From: Chitinophagaceae bacterium
GTDB lineage: Bacteria; Bacteroidota; Bacteroidia; Chitinophagales; UBA10324
Direction of reading: 5' to 3'
Length of the DNA: 64,000 nucleotides
NCBI GenBank assembly: GCA_016717285.1
Contig: JADKFU010000004.1
Coordinates: 1-64,000 of the forward strand
Shown here in pieces: positions 26,529 through 35,900 of the stretch. Every line of letters starts with the position of its first letter. Position 1 is the first letter of the stretch. The notes beneath the pieces were generated by a model. That model worked only from the letters and a program-made list of their open reading frames with translations. It made no database searches and was not told the DNA's origin. The position numbers were made by a program, and so were the translations under genes.

Positions 26529-26867
26529 TACTTTTTTGAGAGTACCAAACTATTCATTTTTTTGCTTTTTATATTTTACGCTTTACTTTCCTTGCTACTT
26601 TTGAACACAAGTCAATTCTATCTTATTAAAAAGAAATCGTTTAAGAAAACTTAAGCACTTTCATTTTGTGGGATAGGCAGTGAAATAAAATTAGTCGCTT
26701 TCACATTATACTAATTTAGAAACGATTAATTATACTGCATGGCAGATCAAAAGGATACTGCTGCAGCTTACCTTTAACGAGTAGTTGCTTCATCATCAAA
26801 GAATAACAGCAGGAATCAGTGCGCGCCCCATTCAAACAGAACAAGGAAAGCAGAACTTCATGGCAGG
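26529..26867. other. Gap downstream of the DUF234 ATPase gene, left side of the possible element
   Basis: AT-rich and without a supported gene. It holds the inverted repeat copy at 26687-26731, and about 135 bases of unremarkable sequence between that copy and the ATPase stop. Confidence 0.5.
26687..26731 (+). repeat. Palindromic inverted repeat, left copy, flanking the ATPase gene
   Basis: The core at 26705-26728, from ATTATACTAATT to AAACGATTA, matches the reverse complement of 28288-28311 at 22 of 24 positions. The similarity extends more weakly outwards. Each copy is itself a hairpin (TTAGTCGCTTTC ... GAAACGATTAA). Together the copies bracket one gene in about 1.6 kb. Confidence 0.7.
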
Positions 26868-28277
26868 TCAGCGTTTCCTTCGAAGAGCGGGAAGATGTTG
26901 CCAGTCCACCAGTAAAATAGTATGGTTCTTCCTGGAAAATGCCATCAGATCTGGCGTAAATCCGTTTTTAGAAAACAGGATATAATAATCTTTTCGCTTG
27001 CCGGCATGCCATTCCACAGTAGCAGCTTTCTGCTTCAACTCATTCAGGATACGCAGATCAACACGCTGGTTGCTCCATTTGCACTCTCCAAATAAAATTT
27101 TTCCATCTGTTTCATTCAGCGCTATTACATCAATCTCGGTATCCTTGTCCCAGTGCCTGCCAGATTTTTGAACCGCGAATGGAGCAAAATGAACAATCAT
27201 CTGGCGGCACACTTCTTCAAAAATGACAGATGTATACTGGTTAATATCCTGTTGAATCCGGTTAAGTACCAACTGAACATTTCCCATTTCAATCTCACTC
27301 TGAAAAGGAAAGATGTACCGGAACCAAAATCGAAAAAAGAAATCTTTGATCACATACAAACCCTTCCGGCTTTTTTCAGGATACCGCTCTGTAACGGGCG
27401 CGGTTCTTTCAACAAGATCCAATTCACGCAGGCGATCGAGGTGAGAGGTGATACTGTTATTGGGTAACCCGAGCGAAGCAGCGATGTTTCCGATCTTATG
27501 ATTGCCCGCAGCAATGGTTTGCAGAATACTGAAGTAGGTGGAAGTTTCTGTAAGTTCATCATTCAATATGAAGCGCGGTTCGCTGTAGAGCATCTTATTC
27601 TTGTCCAAAAGTTGCTCGCGTATATTTTGCAGTATCGTTTTTGATGGATGCATTTCAAGCAAGTACCGCGGAATACCTCCACAAAAGCCGTAAAATTCAA
27701 GCTTCTCCACTTCGTTCTTTTCCTTTAGAAACGGATACACATGCTCATACCTGAATGGATGCAGGTGCAACTGAGCGGTGCGTCGGCCAAACAAAGGAGC
27801 ATTATAGCTCAATGCATGCTTGAACATCATACTGATCAAAGAACCGCAGATCACAAGCATAATGTTTTTCGTCTGCAACTGATTGTCCCAGTATCGTTGC
27901 AGCATGCTGGGGAAAGCAGCGTTGCCGGCAGCCAGGTATTGAAACTCATCGATAATCACCACCAGCTTTTTGCTCTTTTTCTTTTCCGTGAGTTGCTCGA
28001 TATAATCAAATAACTGATCCCAGTGATTGATGGTAATTGATTGCAGCAGTTTATCTCCTGCAAACGCAGCCAGTTGCTCTTTGAATTTTTGCAACTGCTG
28101 CTGCTCCAGTTGCTTGTCAGCCAGAAAATACATCGCTGACTTATGCTCAATAAATTTCCGGATCAGCGTAGTTTTTCCCGTACGCCTGCGGCCAAACATT
28201 ACCACAAACGAACCGCCCTTTCTGCGATACTCGCTTTCAAGTGATGCCAATTCTTCCGTCCGGTTTACAAACTCCAT
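26868..28277 (-). CDS. ATPase with C-terminal DUF234 nuclease-like domain
   Basis: A 469-residue protein of the archaeal-type ATPase_2 STAND family. The N-terminus MEFVNRTEELASLES leads to Walker A MFGRRRTGKTTLI (about residues 28-40) and Walker B KKLVVIIDEFQYLA (about 107). SHxxDRLxxLxLV-type winged-helix sequence (SHLDRLRELDLVERTAP) follows. The C-terminal DUF234 region has EEVCRQMIVHF, a DTEIDVIAL Asp and GECKWSNQ, the D...ExK arrangement of a PD-(D/E)XK fold. Such genes occur in many scattered, rapidly changing copies in archaea and Bacteroidota; their role is unsettled. Here a palindrome starts four bases upstream of the ATG and a related one lies beyond the stop. Confidence 0.85.
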   Translation of the reverse strand: MEFVNRTEELASLESEYRRKGGSFVVMFGRRRTGKTTLIRKFIEHKSAMYFLADKQLEQQQLQKFKEQLAAFAGDKLLQSITINHWDQLFDYIEQLTEKKKSKKLVVIIDEFQYLAAGNAAFPSMLQRYWDNQLQTKNIMLVICGSLISMMFKHALSYNAPLFGRRTAQLHLHPFRYEHVYPFLKEKNEVEKLEFYGFCGGIPRYLLEMHPSKTILQNIREQLLDKNKMLYSEPRFILNDELTETSTYFSILQTIAAGNHKIGNIAASLGLPNNSITSHLDRLRELDLVERTAPVTERYPEKSRKGLYVIKDFFFRFWFRYIFPFQSEIEMGNVQLVLNRIQQDINQYTSVIFEEVCRQMIVHFAPFAVQKSGRHWDKDTEIDVIALNETDGKILFGECKWSNQRVDLRILNELKQKAATVEWHAGKRKDYYILFSKNGFTPDLMAFSRKNHTILLVDWQHLPALRRKR

Positions 28278-28280
28278 TCA

Positions 28281-28332
28281 ACAAAAATAATCGTTTTTAG
28301 ATTAGTATAATAAGAAAACGATTATTTTTTGT
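28281..28332 (-). repeat. Palindromic inverted repeat, right copy, abutting the ATPase start codon
   Basis: The arms AAAATAATCGTTTT (28284-28297) and AAAACGATTATTTT (28315-28328) are a perfect 14-bp inverted repeat around a 17-base loop. The sequence ends four bases before the ATPase ATG. In reverse complement it matches the copy at 26687-26731. It may be an element end, an operator, or both. Confidence 0.75.
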
Positions 28333-28514
28333 TGGCTGGCAGTCACAGGAAGGATAAGCAAATGAATTTGTTGTAATGATAACCCCTTGCTAAAAATCAG
28401 GAGAGAAAAGTTCCGCTGAAGAAATAAAGACAGATAATGCAGCTTCCATCAAAACACAATTACACTGTATTCTATTTACTTCTTACATGGGCGACCAAAA
28501 GTGCATTCACAGTT

Positions 28515-29888
28515 TCATTTCTTCAAAACCAAATACTCATAAGGTTCTAAAGAAACAGAAGTGCCCAACATCACAGGAGCATCACTGATCTGATCCGTCC
28601 ACGAAGTATTATGATAAACGGAAGGAATACTATAATTGACAGTCTGATTTCTCATGTTAATGATTACGAATACTATTTCCTGATTGAGCTCTTTCTTAAA
28701 TGCACAAACATTAGCATCAGAGAGAAAACTCAGCGATCCTCTTCGAATGCTCTCCAGGTTATTTCTTACTGCAATTATTTTTTTATAGTGTGGCGTTATC
28801 CCCGGATTGGAATTCCAGTTGATGTTGATGCCTGTAAACGGAAAGGTGATGGGTTGTGTCATGCCTACCTCCTGTCCACTGTAAATCATAGGAACACTTT
28901 TAAAAAAAGCCACTACAGCAAAAGCTGCAAGCGAGCCGTTTTCTCCTTTGAATAAATAAAGTGGTGTGCCATCAGAACCGTTTACATCATGATTCGTAGT
29001 GTACCGCACCACTTGTTGCCCTGTTACTGCACCTGCATATTCTGATATATTGAGCGTGTTAATTGTAAGGACTGAAACGTTGTTGGAATAAATGGTTTTC
29101 AAATTATCATAGAAATTAAAACCAAAATTGAAATCGAAACCTGAGGTGAAGTTTGCGGCGCGTGTTCCTTCTGCAAGTAACAACAGCTTGTGGGTGGAAA
29201 TATCACGCAGCGTGTCAATCGCCTGTGTCCAGAAATCTGCCGGTGGTCCATCGGCAAAGTCGCAGCGGAAACCATCTATGTTAGCTTGATATACCCAATA
29301 CTTCATGGCGCTGATCATTTGCAACCGCATATCGGCATTGTCAAAATTCAATTGTGCTACATCATTCCAACCTGTTCCCGGCGGACTGATAATAGTGCCC
29401 GAACTGTTCTGCAAATACCAATCAGGATGCGGGCCAATCCAGGTATGATCCCACGAAGTATGATTGCCGACCCAATCAAGTATCACGCTCATATTCCTGT
29501 TGTGTGCACCATCTACCAGTGCGCGAAGATTGTCCAGTGTTCCGAATTCAGTGTTCACTGTTAAGTAATCCTTTATGCAATACGGAGAGTTGATGGCATT
29601 CAATGCACCCAAAGGATAAATGGGCATCAGGTAAATTACATTCACACCCAAAGCTTTTATGGAATCCAACCTGTCAATCACACCCTGAAAATTTCCGGCA
29701 GTGCTGAAAGCGCGGATGTTCACCTGGTAGATCACGGCATCCTCACGGTCGGTTACATTGCTGAAAGGTGTACCATACTGTCCATTATCTGTTGAATCAA
29801 TTACAGGTGGTATAACCGGTGGAATCTCGTTCTTTCCACAGGAAAAAAGCAGCCAGGCGGCAAGCAATAGAAGCATAATAATCCTCAT
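28515..29888 (-). CDS. Glycoside hydrolase family 13 lipoprotein (alpha-amylase type)
   Basis: A 457-residue lipoprotein; the lipobox LLFSC follows a hydrophobic leader from the ATG at 29888 (the frame itself opens at 29921). The GH13 regions are in order: VIYLMPIYP (region I approach), VILDWVGNHTS (region I), DGFRCDFADG with the nucleophile Asp (region II), LLLAEGTR with the acid/base Glu (region III) and TTNHDVNG with the third Asp (region IV). A short beta C-domain ends VSLEPYEYLVLKK. It would act on alpha-glucans in the periplasm or at the cell surface. There are no SusC/D-like neighbours, so it is not part of a polysaccharide utilisation locus here. Confidence 0.9.
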   Translation of the reverse strand: MRIIMLLLLAAWLLFSCGKNEIPPVIPPVIDSTDNGQYGTPFSNVTDREDAVIYQVNIRAFSTAGNFQGVIDRLDSIKALGVNVIYLMPIYPLGALNAINSPYCIKDYLTVNTEFGTLDNLRALVDGAHNRNMSVILDWVGNHTSWDHTWIGPHPDWYLQNSSGTIISPPGTGWNDVAQLNFDNADMRLQMISAMKYWVYQANIDGFRCDFADGPPADFWTQAIDTLRDISTHKLLLLAEGTRAANFTSGFDFNFGFNFYDNLKTIYSNNVSVLTINTLNISEYAGAVTGQQVVRYTTNHDVNGSDGTPLYLFKGENGSLAAFAVVAFFKSVPMIYSGQEVGMTQPITFPFTGININWNSNPGITPHYKKIIAVRNNLESIRRGSLSFLSDANVCAFKKELNQEIVFVIINMRNQTVNYSIPSVYHNTSWTDQISDAPVMLGTSVSLEPYEYLVLKK

Positions 29889-30094
29889 TATTTTGATACG
29901 TTTGTTCAAATAAAAATACATTAAAAAACTGGTGAGCGATATATCGGTTTCCGCGTTCAGGTTGAAAAAAGCTTAGAATCCGGAAGAAAGTACAATTGGA
30001 GTTAATCAGCAAATCTGATTGTTGCTGTAAATTCTTTCGACAAGAAACTTTAACTTGGCAATTGCTCTTTATTCGATGAAACTAGCTGATACCT

Positions 30095-31042
30095 ATGAAA
30101 ACCCAACTTTTTAAGGACATCACTGCCTATGCTGCTGCCGCTTCATCATTTCTTTTTTGCAATGAATGCAGGGCACAAATTATTTATACAGATGTAATCC
30201 CCGACGATACTTTGATAGATTTAACATCAGGTGGTGGGCCCTATATCGAATTCATAGGCCTTGATTTAAACAATGACGGCACCTTCGATTTCTGGCTTGG
30301 CCAGCACCATGGCCCATTTGATCGCCATTTTGGAGCGTTGCTATGCAATCCCGAAGATTTAACTATAAACTCGGTGATGGGTTCACAAACAATATTTACT
30401 TACACTTCATCCGGGAATACTTATTCAGTCACTAGGAAAAAATACCCTTTTCAACTTGCGTTCAATCAAGTAATCGGACCAGGAAGTAGCTGGGTGAAGC
30501 CGAACAGCTATTCTGGCGGTAACATGGATATCTATTATCAGGCGTGGTTTAATTTACAATTGTGGACCAGTATGTATGGTTTGTGGAACAGCGGTAATGA
30601 AGGTTATGCAGCCGTAAGATTGAATGATAATGGAGTGTACAACTATGGATGGATTCGCCTTGAAGTGGATTCAGACGCGCGCTACGTGATTTTAAAGGAC
30701 TATGCCTTGAATTCAGAACCGGATGAAGCAATCACCGCTGGCAAGGGTGGCATAACAGGGCTTCCTGAATTGACTGCCGGATCAATGATCAATATCAGCC
30801 CTAACCCTGTTAGAGATCATACAACGGTCAGGTTCAATCTGGAAACACCATCAACAGTGGAATTGACGCTCATGGATGTACAGGGCAGGAAAATCAAATC
30901 TCTTGAAAATCAAACAATGGTCAATTACAGTGCAGGAATGCATGCTGTAAACTGTAACCTTGAAGGAATTTCCGCCGGCTTATACTTCATCAGGTTCAGT
31001 TCGGGTAATGAAACCCGGACAATTAAAATAGTGAAGCAGTAA
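30095..31042 (+). CDS. Exported protein with type A T9SS sorting domain
   Basis: A 315-residue protein. It has a signal peptide up to about CRAQ, then a domain with IYTDVIPDDTLIDL and FIGLDLNNDGTFDFWLGQ (an acidic Ca-binding-like loop) and GWIRLEVDSDARYVILKDYA. A linker leads to a canonical T9SS type A sorting domain, ISPNPVRDHTTVRFNL to GLYFIRFSSGNETRTIKIVKQ. Secretion through T9SS is therefore expected. The central domain resembles a family of exported proteins of unknown role that are often present as paralogues in Bacteroidota. It is a single gene, with TAACTTGG (one mismatch to the -7 box) upstream. Confidence 0.8.
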   Translation: MKTQLFKDITAYAAAASSFLFCNECRAQIIYTDVIPDDTLIDLTSGGGPYIEFIGLDLNNDGTFDFWLGQHHGPFDRHFGALLCNPEDLTINSVMGSQTIFTYTSSGNTYSVTRKKYPFQLAFNQVIGPGSSWVKPNSYSGGNMDIYYQAWFNLQLWTSMYGLWNSGNEGYAAVRLNDNGVYNYGWIRLEVDSDARYVILKDYALNSEPDEAITAGKGGITGLPELTAGSMINISPNPVRDHTTVRFNLETPSTVELTLMDVQGRKIKSLENQTMVNYSAGMHAVNCNLEGISAGLYFIRFSSGNETRTIKIVKQ

Positions 31043-31100
31043 AACATATTGAAAAGCGAAGTACACAATTATTTTAAAATAATGCAACGCTTATTAGTAT

Positions 31101-31120
31101 AGACGCAAGGCATTGCGTCT
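31101..31120. repeat. Short palindrome AGACGCAA-ggca-TTGCGTCT
   Basis: Two perfect 8-bp arms around a 4-base loop in the gap between the T9SS gene and ecsC-like gene, resembling the GAGACGCAA-type interspersed palindromes common in Bacteroidota. It could also act as a terminator-like hairpin, although no T run follows. Confidence 0.6.
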
Positions 31121-31161
31121 CTACTTTCGGTGTAAACAATTACAGCTTCATCACGGCATCG

Positions 31162-31169
31162 TACTTTTG
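31162..31169 (+). promoter_or_regulatory. -7 promoter element (TACTTTTG) directly before the ATG
   Basis: TACTTTTG ends four bases before the ATG at 31174, so transcription would begin at or next to the start codon. This implies a leaderless mRNA. Confidence 0.45.
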
Positions 31170-31173
31170 CTGC

Positions 31174-31896
31174 ATGACAGTTTATGAATCCGCAGCATTA
31201 CAAGAACTAAAACGCTGGCAACGCGTCACAGCGAGAGGGCCCTCCCCGGCAGGTCGGCTCACCAAAAAAATTCAGGATAAGATGAACAGTTTCATTCCTG
31301 AAAAAATACACGATGCCATTACTAATGCCATCAAAGAAATGGTGCGTTTTGTTTTATTCGGTGCGGGTTTCACTACCAAAAAAACTGTTGCATTAACTTC
31401 ACTCGAAGAACAGGAAATGAAGGTGCAGCAGCAAATTGAATTTTATAAAAAGACCGCTGCTGCTGAAGGCGGAATCGCCGGTGCAGGCGGCATCTTATTC
31501 GGCATTGCAGAATTCCCTGTTTTGCTGACGCTGAAAATGAAATTGATTTTTGATATTGCATCCATTTATGGATTCGATGTGAATGATTACAAAGAGCGAT
31601 TGTATATTTTATATGTCTTTCAATTGGCGTTTTGCAGTTCGCAACGGCGCAGTGAAGTATTCCAGCGCCTTAAAAACTGGGACGATTATTCCCGCCATCT
31701 TCCCAACGACATCAATCAGTTCGAATGGAGAACCTTCCAACAGGAATACCGCGATTACATTGACCTTGCAAAACTCGCACAGTTGATTCCGGTTATCGGT
31801 TCTGCCATTGGTGTGGTGGTGAATTATCGTTTGCTGACCAGGCTTGGAGATACTGCCATGTATGCGTACAGGATGCGGTTGCTTAAGGAGAGATGA
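31174..31896 (+). CDS. EcsC family protein
   Basis: A 240-residue EcsC-family protein. The signatures are the N-terminal YESAALQELKRW, then EGGIAGAGGILFGIAEFPVLL (amphipathic/hydrophobic Gly-rich helix) and IPVIGSAIGVVVNYRLLTRLG near the C-terminus. Two hydrophobic stretches suggest membrane association. The family is named after a B. subtilis gene next to an ABC exporter, but no transporter lies nearby and the biochemical role is unknown. The start is fixed by the TACTTTTG box four bases before it. Confidence 0.85.
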   Translation: MTVYESAALQELKRWQRVTARGPSPAGRLTKKIQDKMNSFIPEKIHDAITNAIKEMVRFVLFGAGFTTKKTVALTSLEEQEMKVQQQIEFYKKTAAAEGGIAGAGGILFGIAEFPVLLTLKMKLIFDIASIYGFDVNDYKERLYILYVFQLAFCSSQRRSEVFQRLKNWDDYSRHLPNDINQFEWRTFQQEYRDYIDLAKLAQLIPVIGSAIGVVVNYRLLTRLGDTAMYAYRMRLLKER

Positions 31897-31967
31897 ATGA
31901 ATTTTTTGTTGGAAAAAATTCCAGTATACACCTTCGATATATTTTTCCGCCTTCCGGAATTTTAATT

Positions 31968-31975
31968 TACTTTTG
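31968..31975 (+). promoter_or_regulatory. -7 promoter element (TACTTTTG)
   Basis: TACTTTTG 27 bases before the ATG at 32003 gives the Cys-rich exported protein its own promoter. Confidence 0.45.
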
Positions 31976-32002
31976 GCTATCATTTTCTAAACCCGTTCAC
32001 AA

Positions 32003-32404
32003 ATGAAAAAACTCCTTTCGATTCTTGCCATCGCTTTGTTTGTCAACCTGACTGTTGCTCAAGCACAAACCTCAACCGCAACGGCTCCTGCTGCCATTGA
32101 TCAAAAAGAAGCTGTAGCAAAAGATGCCATGCCTCAGTGCCATGGTGTGACAGCTGCATGCCCTAAATCATGCATGGATGAAAAAGCAAAAGGGTCTTCT
32201 TCCACTACTACGCTTTCAGAAAATTATGCAAATGCAGGCAGCACACCTGAAGCCGATAAAAAAGATATGAAAGCTACCTGTGCAGGCGATCATTCCAAAT
32301 CATGTTGCAAAAGCAGTAGCCGGGCTTCCTCAATGACCAAGGAACTAAAACCCGCAAAAACATCAACTGCCATCGCACCTAAGGAAACAGAAACTCCGAA
32401 GTAA
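32003..32404 (+). CDS. Small exported Cys/His-containing protein
   Basis: A 133-residue protein with a clear signal peptide (LLSILAIALFVNLTVAQAQ). The mature part is low complexity, rich in Thr, Ala, Lys and Ser, with the short groups MPQCHGVTAACPKSC and ATCAGDHSKSCC. Their Cys/His pattern could bind metal or form disulfides in the periplasm. I know no named family. It has its own promoter box and is followed by a strong terminator, so it is a monocistronic and probably well-expressed gene. A metal-stress or structural role is guesswork. Confidence 0.7.
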   Translation: MKKLLSILAIALFVNLTVAQAQTSTATAPAAIDQKEAVAKDAMPQCHGVTAACPKSCMDEKAKGSSSTTTLSENYANAGSTPEADKKDMKATCAGDHSKSCCKSSSRASSMTKELKPAKTSTAIAPKETETPK

Positions 32405-32425
32405 TAATTTTTCTTTTTTTTCAAT

Positions 32426-32456
32426 AAGGCATTCCAAAATCCGGAGTGCCTTTTTT
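32426..32456 (+). terminator. Rho-independent terminator
   Basis: GGCATTCC-aaaatcc-GGAGTGCC (7 of 8 pairs Watson-Crick, one G-T) is followed by six T residues. It lies 21 bases after the stop of the gene at 32003-32404. Confidence 0.75.
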
Positions 32457-32900
32457 ATTTTCAACATGTGAGAAGTTGTTTTGAAATCAATCAATATAAT
32501 TGTTACATCGCTTACCCTTCGGCTGCGCTCAGGGTGCGCTTCTGGCAAAGCCGAACCAAAGAGCATTGTAAAAAAATTAATTGATTTCAAAACAGACCTA
32601 AGCAATGGATATTTTTTATCTCAAAATATTTCCTGGCTTTGATCATCACCCTTCGACAAGCTCAGGGTTCGCTGCTGATCAGATCGCTCCCTTACGTTGT
32701 CGAAGCACGTGACCACAACCACTTTTGTTAGTTATCCGGATTAAACGCAGGCTTTGCCGCAACCATTTAGCAACTTGACAAGGTAACCATTCAACCAATT
32801 TGCAAACACAAATTGACACAATGCTTATTGTGCGAGATTACGCTTCGGCATCGCCGCAACCATTTAGCAATTTAACCATTTAACCATTTAACTTTATAGC
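32457..32900. other. Repeat-rich 440-base intergenic region
   Basis: No gene is supported. The region holds a long inverted repeat (32478-32593), two CCCTTCG...CTCAGGG hairpins (about 32513 and 32650), a repeated CCGCAACCATTTAGCAA word (about 32758 and 32851) and runs of aaccattt before the helicase ATG. This is interspersed-repeat debris of the kind common between Bacteroidota genes. Confidence 0.6.
32478..32593. repeat. Inverted repeat with 18-bp arms (17/18) around an 80-base centre
   Basis: The left arm GTTTTGAAATCAATCAAT (32478-32495) pairs with ATTAATTGATTTCAAAAC (32576-32593). The centre contains a CCCTTCGGCTGCGCTCAGGG hairpin. The overall shape is that of a small MITE or REP-like element. 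Confidence 0.65.
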
Positions 32901-35900
32901 ATGCCCGAATCAAACATAACTGCCAATTACACCGCAGCCTTTACAAAAGAAATGCAACGTCTCAATGAAAATCAGCGGCTTGCCGTTGCAACCATTGAAG
33001 GGCCTGTATTAGTGATTGCAGGCCCGGGCACGGGAAAAACACAAATCATTGCCACACGCATCGGTCATATGCTTGCCACTACGGAAGCTCAGATACAACC
33101 GCATAATATCCTTTGTCTCACCTATACGGAAGCCGGTGCCATCGCAATGCGCAAAAGACTGTTGAAAATTATCGGCACCGATGCGCACCGCATTACCATA
33201 GAAACCTTTCACGCTTTCTGCAATACCGTTATTCAACAAAATATCGAATACTTCGGACGGCGTGATCTTGAACTGTTGAGTGACCTGGAACGGTTCGCAT
33301 TACTCGAAGAAATAATCAATGAGCTCGAACCCGCACATCCCTTGCGCCGTTTGAAGGGAGCCGTTTATTTCGAAGCTGGCCGGTTGCAACAACTCTTCAA
33401 CACCATGAAGCAGGAAGACTGGACAGTGGAACACCTCAGCGAACAGGCTGATCTGTATATTAAAGATCTTCCCAACCGCGATGAATACATTTATAAACGC
33501 AATACAAAAGATAAAAAGAAAGGTGACTTAAAAGAGAATGACATAGCGGCGGAAAAAGAAAAGATGGAATTATTGAAGTCTGCAGCCAGGCTTTTTCCGG
33601 TGTATAAAATGAAAATGGAAAAACTCGGCCGCTATGATTATCATGATATGATATTGTGGGTGATCCAGGAATTCCAGCGCAATGAAAACCTGCTTCGCAG
33701 CTTCCAGGAACGCTATCAATATATCCTGGTGGATGAGTTTCAGGATACCAATGGTGCACAGAATGAAATCATCAACCTGCTCACCAACTACTGGGAAGCA
33801 CCCAATATCTTTTGTGTAGGCGATGATGATCAGGGCATCTATGAATTCCAGGGTGCACGTATCCGTAACATCGTAGACTTCATGCAACGGTATGCGGCAT
33901 CACTTCAAACCATTGTGCTGAAAGAAAATTACCGCAGCACGCAAGCCATTCTTGATGCTGCAAAAAAAGTGATCGATAACAATCAATTGCGGCTGGCTGC
34001 GGTTGATACTGCGCTCGAAAAAAAATTATTAGCTGCGCTTCCGGATAGAAAAATAAGTGCTGCAGTTCCTGTGGTAAATGAATATGCCAACGACATGCAG
34101 GAGACTGCCGGCATCACGCAACACATTCTTGCATTGCAGCAACAAGGTGTTCCACTCCATGAAATTGCAATACTCTATTATCGTCATGCACATGCCGACA
34201 TGCTCCTTCAACTGTTTGAAAAAAAATCCATTCCTTACCAGGTAAACCGCAGTATAAATATTCTCGGGCAGGTGGAAATACAGCAACTGCTTAACATTAT
34301 CCGGTATCTCGATCAGGAATTGCGAAAGCCTTACACCAACGATGCATTGCTTTTTGAAATCATGCACAGTCGTTGGTTTGGTTTGCAACCCTGCGATATT
34401 GCTACCATTTCCTTCTTTGCTAACGATGAAAAAAAACCGCAACCATGGCTGTTGCTGATGAAGAGTGAAAAATTTCTTGCTTCCTTGCCATTGGTAGATG
34501 CCGAAGCCATTCGTCGGTTCCGTAAGACTGTTGAACACTGGTTAGGTGAAGCGAAAAATCTCACACTTCCTATGCTCTTTGAAAAAATCATTAATGAAAG
34601 TGGTTATCTCAAATGGGTGTTGCTGAGCGATGATAAACCCTGGAACCTGCAAGTGCTTCATACCCTTTTTGATTTTGTGAAAAATGAAGCGGCGAAATAT
34701 TCAGGCTTATCGCTTTCCAATTTTTTAAACATGGTTGAACAAATGGAAACACATGCCATTCGTTTGAATGTGGAGAAAACCATCGCCTCCCGTGATGGTG
34801 TATTATTTTCCACCTGTCATTCTGCCAAAGGTTTGGAATTTGAGCATGTCTTCCTGATAAGTTGTAGCGACAACGGCTGGGAAAAAGCAGGCAGCGGCGC
34901 AAAAAATTATACGCTGCCTGATACACTTACATTCACTTCGGAAGAAAACAAAACAGAATCGCTGAGGAGATTATTTTATGTAGGCATGACACGCGCAAAA
35001 GAAGGTTTGCACATCAGTTACGCTACTCAAAATGATAAAGGAAAACAAAAAGTGGCTTCACAGTTTGTTACGGAAACCGGAATTATGCCAACCACTATTA
35101 CCATTGATGAATCAGTCATGGTTGCTACCCTGGGTGACTTATTGAAAGAAGCACCGCTTCCTGTTGCCGCAAAAATTGAGGAGGCGCTGGTGGAAAAACG
35201 ATTGCAGTATTTTGCCCTCAGTCCTTCTTCTTTGAATGCATATCTTGATTGTCCGATCCGTTTTTATTATGAAAACATCATCCGGATTCCCAAAGCACCG
35301 AACGATTCAATGGCCTTCGGATCAGCTGTGCATTATGCATTACAACGGCTGTTTGAAAAAATGAAAACCAGTGCAGATCAGTTTCCTGCTAAGGAAATAA
35401 TGGTGAATGATTTTATTGCTTACATGCTCCGCAGCAAATTGTCTTTTACAGAAAAACAGTTCACCAACCGGATGGAACTCGGCAAACAACTGCTTCCTTC
35501 CTTTTATGATTTTTATGTAACTAAATGGAACAAGACCGTGGTGCTGGAATATTTTATCCAGGATATTGAAGTAAATGGCGTTCCATTAAAAGGGAAACTG
35601 GATAAAATTGAATTTTCCGGAGATGAAGTAAATGTGATAGATTACAAAACCGGCAGTTTGTTAAATGCACGCAAAAACAAAAAACTCAATCCGCCGGACG
35701 AAGAAAATCCAATTGGCGGTGATTACTGGCGCCAACTGGTTTTCTACAAGATTTTACTCGACAACCTGAAAACAAAAAACTGGAAGATGAAAACAGGGAT
35801 TATTGATTTTATAGAAGAAGATGCGAAGAGTGGCGGATTTCACCAGTTTCCATTACAGGTTACCGCTGAAGAAGTGAATGTTGTGAAAGAACAAATAAAA

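Noticed and set aside
28281..28332. Transcription terminator interpretation of the hairpin before the ATPase gene
   Set aside because: The arms are AT-rich, the 17-base loop is long, and the flanking T runs belong to the arms themselves. A near match at the other side of the gene argues for a repeat or operator.
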